This document shows positions 52,101 through 59,564 of a DNA stretch of 64,000 nucleotides, piece by piece. The notes below the pieces were generated by a model. That model had not been told where the DNA came from and did no database searches. It saw only the letters and a list, made by a program, of their open reading frames with translations. The stretch covers positions 99,152-163,151 of the forward strand of contig NZ_JAEUAN010000017.1 of the NCBI RefSeq assembly GCF_019511445.1, written 5' to 3'. The stretch's first letter is position 1; the number at the start of each line of letters is the position of its first letter. Origin of the DNA: Aliirhizobium wenxiniae. GTDB taxonomy: Bacteria > Pseudomonadota > Alphaproteobacteria > Rhizobiales > Rhizobiaceae. The position numbers and the translations under genes were made by a program.

Positions 52101-55100
52101 CGGACCTCGCGACCTTCTCGACAGCCGATATCGCGGCGATCAACGCTAAGGCCATCGCCGGCCTGAGCAACAGCGCGATCTCTTCGCTGACCGGCGAGCA
52201 GCTCGGCGCGATCAGCGCAACGGCAATCGCCAATCTGACCAGCGACCAGATCGAATCGCTCAACTCGGCCCAGATCGGAGCTTTGACGAACAAACAGGTC
52301 GCAGCCCTGACCTCGGCGCAGATCGCGGCATTGAGCGGGACGGCAATCGGGCATTTCAGCTCTGCGCAGATTGCAGCGCTGAGCACCGCGGGTCTGAGGG
52401 GCCTGAGCGAAAATCAAATTGCCGCGCTGACGACAGGCCAGATCGCAGCCCTGTCCACGCTCCAGATGTCGGCGCTAAGCTCGCTGCAGATCTCGGCATT
52501 CGGCACGAATGATATCGCGGCGCTTTCCACCGCACAGGTTGCGGCATTGAGCACCGCCGGTGTGACAGGCCTGTCGACGGCGCAGATAGCGGCTCTTTCG
52601 ACGGCTCAGGTCGATGCCCTGACCGCAACGCAGATCGCGGTTCTAGATATCGACCAGATCGAGGTCCTCTCCTCGGCCGATCTTGCAACCTTCTCGACAA
52701 AGGAGATGGCGGCAATCAGCTCGGCCGCCATTTCCGGCCTGTCGACTGCGGTACTGACTTCGTTGTCCACCGCGCAGATCGCGGCGCTCAGCGCCAGCGG
52801 TGTCAGCGGTTTGACGACAGGCCAGATCTCGGCGCTTCTGTCCACCCAGGTGGCTTCATTGACGACCAGGCAGATATCCTCGCTGAGCGCTGCCCAGGCA
52901 GGTGCGCTCGGCACGGATGATATTGCCGCTCTGTCCACGGCTCAGGTCTCGTCGTTCAGCACGGCCGGCATTTCGGGCCTGACGACCGGGCAGGTGGCCG
53001 CACTGTCCAAGGCGCACGCCGGCGCCTTGACCAGCGTGCAGGTAGCAGCCTTGAGTTCCGCCCAGATTGCCGTCATCGGAACGGAGAATATCAAGACCTT
53101 CTCCACCTCCGACGTCGCTGCGATCAATACCGACGCCATCTCCAGTCTGACGACGGCCGCCATTGCCGCGCTTTCGGCAGACCAGATCGCCTCCTTGAGC
53201 ACCGCCGCGATCGCGTCTCTCACGACAAAGCAGATCAACGCGCTGAGCACCGGCCAGATTGCGGCTCTTTCCAGCAAGCAGGTCGGCGCCCTGACCTCGC
53301 AACAGATTGCGGCGTTGGGTGCAGATGATATCGGGGCGCTCTCGACCTCCGCACTCTCGGCGATCAGTTCTACCGCGATCACCGGCCTCACGACCGATAC
53401 GCTGGCTGAGCTTTCGCCGGAATTGATCGCCGGTCTGGGAACCTCGGCAATAGCCGGTCTTACCACAAGGCAGATTGCAACACTGAGCACCGACCAGATC
53501 GGAGCCTTGAGCACCCGCCAGATGGGCGCGCTGAACTCGTATCAGGCTGCAGCCCTTTCGACCGAAGATCTAGCCGCGCTGACCACCGGTCAGATTGCCG
53601 CACTGAGCACTGCCGGTATCTCAGGGCTTTCCGAAAGCCAGATCGAGGCTCTGACGACGGCCCAGACCGAAGCCCTGACCGCAACGCAAATAGCTTCGCT
53701 ATCGTCGAAGCAGGTCGCAGCCCTTGGAGCGGATGATCTCGCTCTTTTTGCAACCAGGGAAATCGGTGCCCTGAGCTCCGGCGCTGTTGCCGGACTGTCA
53801 TCTGCCACTCTGAAATCCCTGTCTAACGAGCATGTCGCGGCCTTCAGCACGGCTGCGATCACCAGCCTGTCCACCGGGCAGATGGCCGCATTCTCGACAG
53901 CCCAGCTTGCCGGGATGACCAGCAGCCAGGTCAGCGCATTGAACGCAAAGCAGCTCGAAGCGCTTGGCACGACCTATATCGCGTCCCTTTCGACGGATGA
54001 GATCGCCGCTCTCAGCACCTCTGTCATCGCTGGTCTATCGACGGCGCAGATCGCTACACTGACGCAGGCGCAGGCGCAGGCCCTGACCAGTTCGCAGGTC
54101 GCAGTCCTGAGCTCAAGCCAGGTTGCGTCGCTGGGCAGCGATGATCTGGCGCTCTTTACGACCAGAGAGATCGCGGCCCTCAGCGCCAGCGCCATGGCCG
54201 GGCTTTCGACGGAGGTCCTCGCATCCCTGACGAGCGACAAGATCGAGGCATTGAGCTTCTCGAGCATAGCCGCCCTTTCGACCGCTCAGGTGGCAGCCCT
54301 CAGCAGCAATCAGCTGACTGCCCTTACGACGGGCCAGATCGGGGTGCTGTCATCGAGACAGATAGCAGCACTCGGCACGGCCGGCATATCGACACTGTCG
54401 ACCGGACAGATCGCCGCCATGGCGACTGCCGGTGTAAGCGGCCTGACCTCGGCGCAAGTCGCGGCGATGTCGACGGGCCAGGTGGAAGCGCTGACGAGCA
54501 CGCAGGTCGCAGTTCTGACCTCGGCACAGGTTGCCGCACTCGGCGCGGATGATCTGGCCGTCTTCTCGACCAAGGAGCTTGCAGCTCTCGGCTCCGGCGC
54601 CATCACAGGTCTGTCCACCGCTGTCCTTGCCGCATTGTCGACCGAACAGGTCGCCTCGCTAAGCTCGGCTGCAATCGGCGAACTGACAACCGGCCAGGTG
54701 GCGGCACTGAGTAGCGCCCAGATCGATGCCTTGACGACAGCTCAGATGGGCGCTCTCGGTTCGAAGCAGATCGCGGTGCTCAGCACCGACGCGATTGCAG
54801 GTCTGTCGACCGGCCAGATCGCGGCGCTCGGCACGGCCGGCATCGCAGGCCTGAGCGCAGCCCAGATTACCGCGCTGACCACCAGCCAGGTCGAGGCTTT
54901 GACCGCAACGCAGGTCGGTGCACTGAACTCGGGTCAGGTTGCGGCTCTCGGCACAGACGATCTGGCCGTCTTCTCAACGGCCGATATCGCGGCCCTGAGT
55001 TCCAGCGGTGTGGCGGGATTGACGACCACCGTTCTGGCGGCACTTTCCACCGAGCAGATCGCGGCCCTGAGCGCCGCGGGCATCGCTGGCCTCAACAGCA

Positions 55101-56437
55101 GCCAGATCGCGGCTCTGAGCACGGATCAGGCTGAAGCTCTGACGGCGACGCAGATTGCGGCTCTAAGCTCGAAACAGCTCTCTGCATTTGGTCTTGATGA
55201 TCTTGCGACCTTCTCGACCGCAGAAATCGCAGCCATAAGCTCGGCCGCCATTTCCGGTCTGTCGACTGCGACGATTGCGGCCCTGACGACGGAGCAGATA
55301 ACGGCTCTGGGAACCGCCGCCATTTCCGGCCTGACCACCGGCCAGGTCGCGGCGCTCAGCCTCGACCAGCTCGAAACGCTCTCTACGGCGCAGATCGGCG
55401 CTCTTTCATCACGCCAGGTCGCAGTGCTGACCACGGCGGAGATTGGTGCGCTGAGACCGGAGCAGATTGCGGCCCTCTCGACGGCGGGCATTGCGGGCCT
55501 GACCAGCGAACAGACCGGTGTGCTGACGCTGGACCAGATTTCCGCACTGTCCACGGCGCAGATTGCGGCGCTGACATCGACGGCCATATCCGGCCTCACG
55601 GTGGATGATCTGGAATCCTTCTCGCCCGAAAAGCTTGCTGCCATCTCGTCAGCGGCGATACCGGGCCTGTCGACCGGCTTTATCGCAGCCCTGTCGACGC
55701 AGGAGCTTGCCGCTCTCGGCACGGCCGGTATCTCCGGTCTTACCAGCGCGCAGGTTGCGGCCCTGACGAGCGAGCACCTCGACTCGCTCTCGACGGCGCA
55801 GATCGCAGCCTTCAGCGCAACCGGACTTGCCGGCTTGACCACGGAGGACATGGCGTCCTTCTCGACGGCAGATCTTGCCGCCATCGGTACCGCCGCGATC
55901 AAGGGCCTGTCGACCGCGATCATCGCATCGCTGACGACGGAACAAATCGGCGCGCTGTCCGCCGGCCAGGTCGGCGGTCTGAACTACAATCAGATCGTGG
56001 CGCTTTCCACGGCCCAGGTCGCGGAGCTTACGACCGCGCAGATCGGCGCTCTCAACGCGCTTCAGGCCGCAGCACTGGGTGCCGATGACCTTGCCGTCTT
56101 CACGACGGAAGAGATAGCGGCCCTCGGCACAGGCGCAATTTCCGGCCTCACCCCGTCGGTCGTCTCTTCGCTGACGACAGCGCAGGCGGAAGCCTTGACC
56201 CCGACCCAGGTCAATTCGCTTACCTCGGGCCAGCTCGCGGCATTGTCGAATGAGGGACTGGCGACATTCTCTACGGCCGATATCGCAGCCCTTAACAACG
56301 CTGCCCTTCCGGGCCTGTCGACGGAAAGCATCGTGGCCATGTCGAGCGCTCAGCGCGACACGCTGATCGAGACCCATATGGCGGCATTGAGCCCGGAACA
56401 GATATCGACAATCATCTCTCTTTACATGGCAGCGTAA
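49118..56437 (+). CDS. Giant octapeptide-repeat protein, unknown function
   Basis: A 2439-residue protein built from end to end of octapeptides: 304 complete units and one of seven residues, in one register from residue 1 to the stop without a single insertion or deletion. The consensus is [ST][TS]xQ[IV]AAL: Ser/Thr at position 1, Gln/Asp/Glu or a small residue at 4, Ile/Val/Leu at 5, Ala at 6-7 and Leu at 8. The SxxQ pattern resembles a helix N-cap, so a solenoid of short helices is plausible. No signal peptide, membrane segment, Cys or second domain was seen, and only one Trp (octad 3). It is not recognised as a named family. It lies between fliQ and a convergent GT41 gene; a type III-exported surface or flagellar-associated protein is an inference. 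Confidence 0.93.
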   Translation: MTTTISSLSVTQIRSLSTAAVAAWTTDDVASLSTAQIKALSSEQISAMDTEDIETMNSQQLSAIATNAIVGLTMDQLAVLSKIAIESLSTGQVAALTTAQLQAFSTDQAEALTSSQVGSLTSDQLAALTPADLATFSTEDMAALNPSAIVGLRTEVMASLTTAQVAALSAGSITRLTTDQVMALSTGQIASLTTAQIGALRSHQIAVLGTNDIAALSTASIAALSNGAVLGFSSAHIAALTSAQIAAANTASIVSLTTAQISAFSTGQIAALTSTQIGVLKAVQVAALSTEMVGALTTRQISALSTSSVSVLSTDQINALSARQIAALTTDHMQALKATQIVAFSTDDISSLTPEQVAALSTRAILGLTTDQVAAFSPRQVEALTALQIRVLSSDQVGALGADDLATFSTDEIAVLSNRAVAGLSTEVMASLSAAQVASFSTSAIAALSAGQVDALKTDQIAALTTGQAAVLTSQQLAVLSAADLAAFSTANISALSSRAISGLSTSAMASLSTAQIAALSTSAVGRLSSEQMEVLSVDQARALTAAQVKALTAAQLAMLTPAKLATFSTEDMAAITSSAIGGLSANAIASLTTDQIAALAPGAVGGMNTEQLDRLSLAQIKALTTDQIGALKTSQIAGIGTDGIAALTTSQIAALSAAAISRLTVAQVAVLSSSQAEALTTAQVKALTSAQIAALDPEDVKTFSTAEMAALATAAIGGMSTATLKALLPDQIAALTAAVVGKMTTEQVAALSGKQVAALTTAQIAALSSSQLGAIDSESVLALSAKSVAAISARAMAGLSASTIAALSTDQIAALNAGALAALSTDQIAALSSDQASALSTTQIKGLTSKQIAALSTAALASLSSSQVAALSTPAFAALTTDQIASLSSLQLAALSTAQIAALTSLQVGALSPETIAAFTPARFAVMNAGAIAALSTDVIAALSTAQIAAINTAGVASLTTDQIAALSTAQVDALTTLQIGVLKTSQIAALSTADLATFSTADIAAINAKAIAGLSNSAISSLTGEQLGAISATAIANLTSDQIESLNSAQIGALTNKQVAALTSAQIAALSGTAIGHFSSAQIAALSTAGLRGLSENQIAALTTGQIAALSTLQMSALSSLQISAFGTNDIAALSTAQVAALSTAGVTGLSTAQIAALSTAQVDALTATQIAVLDIDQIEVLSSADLATFSTKEMAAISSAAISGLSTAVLTSLSTAQIAALSASGVSGLTTGQISALLSTQVASLTTRQISSLSAAQAGALGTDDIAALSTAQVSSFSTAGISGLTTGQVAALSKAHAGALTSVQVAALSSAQIAVIGTENIKTFSTSDVAAINTDAISSLTTAAIAALSADQIASLSTAAIASLTTKQINALSTGQIAALSSKQVGALTSQQIAALGADDIGALSTSALSAISSTAITGLTTDTLAELSPELIAGLGTSAIAGLTTRQIATLSTDQIGALSTRQMGALNSYQAAALSTEDLAALTTGQIAALSTAGISGLSESQIEALTTAQTEALTATQIASLSSKQVAALGADDLALFATREIGALSSGAVAGLSSATLKSLSNEHVAAFSTAAITSLSTGQMAAFSTAQLAGMTSSQVSALNAKQLEALGTTYIASLSTDEIAALSTSVIAGLSTAQIATLTQAQAQALTSSQVAVLSSSQVASLGSDDLALFTTREIAALSASAMAGLSTEVLASLTSDKIEALSFSSIAALSTAQVAALSSNQLTALTTGQIGVLSSRQIAALGTAGISTLSTGQIAAMATAGVSGLTSAQVAAMSTGQVEALTSTQVAVLTSAQVAALGADDLAVFSTKELAALGSGAITGLSTAVLAALSTEQVASLSSAAIGELTTGQVAALSSAQIDALTTAQMGALGSKQIAVLSTDAIAGLSTGQIAALGTAGIAGLSAAQITALTTSQVEALTATQVGALNSGQVAALGTDDLAVFSTADIAALSSSGVAGLTTTVLAALSTEQIAALSAAGIAGLNSSQIAALSTDQAEALTATQIAALSSKQLSAFGLDDLATFSTAEIAAISSAAISGLSTATIAALTTEQITALGTAAISGLTTGQVAALSLDQLETLSTAQIGALSSRQVAVLTTAEIGALRPEQIAALSTAGIAGLTSEQTGVLTLDQISALSTAQIAALTSTAISGLTVDDLESFSPEKLAAISSAAIPGLSTGFIAALSTQELAALGTAGISGLTSAQVAALTSEHLDSLSTAQIAAFSATGLAGLTTEDMASFSTADLAAIGTAAIKGLSTAIIASLTTEQIGALSAGQVGGLNYNQIVALSTAQVAELTTAQIGALNALQAAALGADDLAVFTTEEIAALGTGAISGLTPSVVSSLTTAQAEALTPTQVNSLTSGQLAALSNEGLATFSTADIAALNNAALPGLSTESIVAMSSAQRDTLIETHMAALSPEQISTIISLYMAA
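53726..54949 (+). repeat. Three exact-length 408-bp tandem modules inside the repeat gene
   Basis: The marker octads GADDLALF (53726), GSDDLALF (54134), GADDLAVF (54542) and GTDDLAVF (54950) are spaced exactly 408 bp (17 octads) apart, and the octads between them correspond one by one. Elsewhere in the gene marker octads are spaced 7, 10 or 17 octads. Confidence 0.85.
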
Positions 56438-56466
56438 GCTGAAGAGAGAGACGACAACACAGATTA

Positions 56467-56495
56467 CAACGCCGGCTTGATCAGGCCGGCGTTGT
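56467..56495. terminator. Bidirectional terminator between the repeat gene and GT41
   Basis: ACAACGCCGGC and GCCGGCGTTGT form an 11-bp stem with a 7-nt loop, in the 68 bp between the convergent stops. A CGTTTT tail follows on the plus strand. Confidence 0.8.
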
Positions 56496-56505
56496 CGTTT
56501 TGGGC

Positions 56506-58554
56506 CTATCGATCCGACCCGGTCCATAGACGGTTGTCGGCCGGGATCGGCGACTGGTTGTCCCATTCGGCAAGCTTTTCGAGGTAATGCTGGCGATAGT
56601 CGCCATCATCGCAATAGTCGACATGGGCCTGAACGAGCTCGGCACCGATCTCGTAATAGACCTCCATGTTGCGCAGGTCCGGTACCGGTGTCTCGCCACG
56701 CTCGCACTCGCCCTGCATCTCCCAGAAGATCTCTTCCAGCCGGCGGGCAAGGCCCGGAATGTCGCGAAGCACGCTGGTCTCGCGGCGGGCGGCAAGCTGG
56801 TCCCTGATCAGCTTCAGGCTGGCCGGGTTTTTCGCGTAACCGATAGCCTTTGCCACATAGTTTTCCGGATCGCTGCACAAAAGCTCCGCAACACCGGCGG
56901 CATGCACGATGCTGTGGCAGAAACGGGCGGCAAAGCTGCGGCCGGGGAATGTCAGAACCGGCAGTCCCATGGTCAACGCGTCGGCTCCGGTGGAATGCGC
57001 ACCGTAAGGGAACGTGTCGAGGAACAGGTCGGCCACAGCGATACGCGCCAGATGCTGCGCATTGGCAGCCTTCGGAGCAAAGATGATCCGGTCGCTGGTA
57101 ACTCCAGCCTTTTCGGCAATCTCGCGCAGCCGCTGATCCACCTTGTCGCCGCCCGTCAGAAGCCAGAGCACGCTGTTTGGCGCTTCCCGCAGGATTTGCA
57201 TCCAGTGTCCGAACGTGGTGTCGGTAATCTTCTGCATGCCGTTGAAGCAGGCAAAGACGAACTTGTCCTTCGGCAGCCCTGCCTCTGCGCGTGACGGCTT
57301 GTTTGCGATAGTCCGCTTCCGGTCGATCGGCTGGTTGCAGGCGATGCGGAAAACCTTTTCCGAGAAATAAATCTCGTTGTCTTCAGGCACGATATGCTCG
57401 TCGGCGATCATGTACTGATGGAACAGGCTGCCCATCGAACCCGGATAACCGCAGAAATTGACGATGACCGGTGCCGGCCGGTAGGCGAAGATCCGCGTCC
57501 GGGCGTGTTTCGTGTAGCCGTTGACATCAACGAGGATGTCGATCTCGTCATCGCCGATCAGCTTTGCGGCTTCGGCGTCGGTCAAGGTGGCGATGTCGCG
57601 CCAGCAATCGACAGCCGCCTTCATCCGCGTCTGTGTTTCGTCCCGCAGCACCGGATCGCCGCAATAATAGGCGTAAATCTCGACGCTTTCCTTGTCATGC
57701 AGTTCAAGCACTTCCCTCAGCGCAAACCCGACGGCGTGGTCTCTGAGGTCGGAGGAAACATAGCCAACCCGCAGGCGTTCCCCCGTTCCCGTCTTCTGCT
57801 TCGGAATGCGGCGCTGCAGGTCTTTCGTCTCGACGTGCCCGACCAGCGACCTGTTGTAGCGATAGGCCTTGGCCAGCTGGAAGATCGGATCGTCCGAATA
57901 ACACGCAAGCGTGAGAGGCGACATGGCGTCGATCATTTGCCGCTGTGTGGCATGGGTCGATGGCGTCAGAACCGGCCATTTGCACTGGCGCTGGCGCAGC
58001 GCACTCCAGTGCTGCCCTGCCTCCGGCTTGTCGGGACGAAGCTCGATCGCCTGCCACAGCGCGGTTTCGGCCTCTTCGAGCAGGCCGGCATTTTCCATCA
58101 CGCGGCCGATATGCTGAAGCGTCATCAGCCGGTGGCTGACCCGGTCGGCGGTGCTTTCGGCGGTAAGCGCAGTATAGGCCTGCCATTGCTGGATCGCCTG
58201 CACGGCAAGCCCGCCGTCTTCGAACGCACGGCCGAGGTTGATATGTGCCGGTCCGAAGGCGGGATCGAGCTTCAGGCAGGCGCGCAAGGCGTTGATCGCG
58301 CCGGCAAGGTCGTTCAATTGCCTTAGCGTAACCGAATAATTGAAATAGACGAGATGCAGGAAAGGATTGCTGTCGTTGAAGGCGATCCATGCCTTGTAGA
58401 TCTCGGCAGCCTCCGCTTTCTGGCCCAAAGCGCTGCGGCTTTCGGCAACGGTGAAGAGATCGGTGAAGGCAAGCCGCTGGGTGCGGGCAAGTTCCAGAAT
58501 TTCGGCGAGCGGGGCGTTGGGAGATAAGCTCATCTTGTCGACCTTGGCATCCAT
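56506..58554 (-). CDS. TPR / GT41 (O-GlcNAc transferase-like) glycosyltransferase convergent with the repeat gene
   Basis: About 682 residues. The N-terminal half has TPR-like helices (ARTQRLAFTDLFTVAESRSALGQKAEAAEIYKAW; LNDLAGAINALRACLKLDPAFGPAHINLGRAFEDGGLAVQAIQQWQAY). The C-terminal half is GT41: LRVGYVSSDLRDHAVGFALREVLELHDK with the candidate catalytic His, DILVDVNGYTKHAR, APVIVNFCGYPGSMG, CFNGMQKITD with the expected Lys, and LDTFPYGAHSTGADALTMGLPVLTFPGRSFAAR. It shares this layout with the GT41 at 20185. The start is set at 58554 (MDAKVDK); 58533 (MSLSPNA), with AAGG 8 bp upstream, is a strong alternative. Confidence 0.87.
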   Translation of the reverse strand: MDAKVDKMSLSPNAPLAEILELARTQRLAFTDLFTVAESRSALGQKAEAAEIYKAWIAFNDSNPFLHLVYFNYSVTLRQLNDLAGAINALRACLKLDPAFGPAHINLGRAFEDGGLAVQAIQQWQAYTALTAESTADRVSHRLMTLQHIGRVMENAGLLEEAETALWQAIELRPDKPEAGQHWSALRQRQCKWPVLTPSTHATQRQMIDAMSPLTLACYSDDPIFQLAKAYRYNRSLVGHVETKDLQRRIPKQKTGTGERLRVGYVSSDLRDHAVGFALREVLELHDKESVEIYAYYCGDPVLRDETQTRMKAAVDCWRDIATLTDAEAAKLIGDDEIDILVDVNGYTKHARTRIFAYRPAPVIVNFCGYPGSMGSLFHQYMIADEHIVPEDNEIYFSEKVFRIACNQPIDRKRTIANKPSRAEAGLPKDKFVFACFNGMQKITDTTFGHWMQILREAPNSVLWLLTGGDKVDQRLREIAEKAGVTSDRIIFAPKAANAQHLARIAVADLFLDTFPYGAHSTGADALTMGLPVLTFPGRSFAARFCHSIVHAAGVAELLCSDPENYVAKAIGYAKNPASLKLIRDQLAARRETSVLRDIPGLARRLEEIFWEMQGECERGETPVPDLRNMEVYYEIGAELVQAHVDYCDDGDYRQHYLEKLAEWDNQSPIPADNRLWTGSDR

Positions 58555-58843
58555 AAAGTTCTGCAATTTATGATGTAGGCAATAACGTCGCCGGCCTTGC
58601 CTGGACATGCGCCGGCATCATGCCGGACACCTCTGGTCTTATCGCCTCGGAACAATCATCGGCAAGGCCGCACAAATATGTGTCCCCATCGGATTCACAG
58701 AACTCTGGTTGCTGTGCGGCCCCATATCCGCCCGCGTGACGCATAACCGCGCAAAGGTTGCATTTTAACGTCTTGCTTAAATGCTGCTTGAGGACACGAT
58801 GTTATAGGATCGGACAGATAGGAATTCTTCGACAGAACCGGTC
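58555..58843. promoter_or_regulatory. Divergent intergenic region GT41 / TagA-like gene
   Basis: These 289 bp separate two outward-facing genes and must contain both promoters. No other coding frame or clear palindromic operator was seen. Confidence 0.45.
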
Positions 58844-59476
58844 ATGAGCGCAGGCAAAAAATCCTCCAAAGCACTGTCATCCCGAACATTCCTGGGCTTG
58901 CCGATCTCCACTCTTGGTTGGAATGCGGCGCTTGCCCGTGCGGAAGAGCTTGCCTTGTCAAAAGGTAACCCTGCGACGCTCTCCTTTCTCGATGAAGCAA
59001 CGCTCGCAGGCGTCATGCTCGGCCTCGGTCGCCGCGATATGTTGAAGCACCATCTGCTTTTGCCGGCCGGCGGCGCGTTGATGCGCCTTTTGCTGAAGCT
59101 CGTCCCAGGGCATTCTAGTGATGCGAGATTTTCTTCCGCCGGCTTAGTCTCCGCCTTGCTGACCTATTTTGCGCAGCCTCGCCGTATCGGCATTTTCGGT
59201 GATGACATGAAGCGCCTGGAAGCGCTCCGTGCGCATTTCGGCCGTCATGCGCCCTGGCATGAATTTGTCGCCATTTCCCCTGACGCAAACCCGCTTGGCC
59301 GCCTGGATCTGGTAATCGTTGAAGGCAATTCAGGCGAACAGGTCGAACATCGTTTGCGCGGTGCCGATATCGGGCTGGTTATCATGACGGGCAGGGGCCT
59401 TCGCCGGCTCGCCCGCCCGCAACCGGTTTCCACTGCCGGTGCCAAACCTTCGACATCCCAGCCATCTCTGGCCTGA
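58844..59476 (+). CDS. TagA/WecG (GT26)-like protein, probably degenerate
   Basis: A 210-residue protein whose order of elements follows the WecG/TagA/CpsF glycosyltransferase family: FLGLPISTLGWNAALARAEELA (family FGVPID start), PATLSFLDEATLAGVMLGLGRRDMLKHHLLLPAGGALMRLL, then RRIGIFGDDMKRLEALRAHFGRHAPWHEFVAISPD and LDLVIVEGNSGEQVEHR. The PDG normally found at the active site reads PAG, and the asparagine of the TxN motif is missing, so catalysis is doubtful. It precedes a chain-length-determinant gene, which suits polysaccharide synthesis. Hand comparison only. Confidence 0.65.
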   Translation: MSAGKKSSKALSSRTFLGLPISTLGWNAALARAEELALSKGNPATLSFLDEATLAGVMLGLGRRDMLKHHLLLPAGGALMRLLLKLVPGHSSDARFSSAGLVSALLTYFAQPRRIGIFGDDMKRLEALRAHFGRHAPWHEFVAISPDANPLGRLDLVIVEGNSGEQVEHRLRGADIGLVIMTGRGLRRLARPQPVSTAGAKPSTSQPSLA

Positions 59477-59564
59477 CGGTTAACCTTTTGTTTGCCACAA
59501 AAATTTAAGCTGCGTTAATGACTGCGGGCAATCTCGGCTCCGCTGTCGGCAGAGGTGGTGAACG

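Noticed and set aside
49118..56437. Possible CRISPR or satellite-type non-coding repeat
   Set aside because: The 24-bp units have no constant repeat/unique spacer structure, and variation is concentrated so that the plus-strand octapeptide consensus is preserved, as for a protein-coding gene.
49438..56566. Many antisense open frames inside the octapeptide gene
   Set aside because: The 24-bp periodic sequence lacks stops in several frames by composition alone; the translations are just the repeat read backwards.
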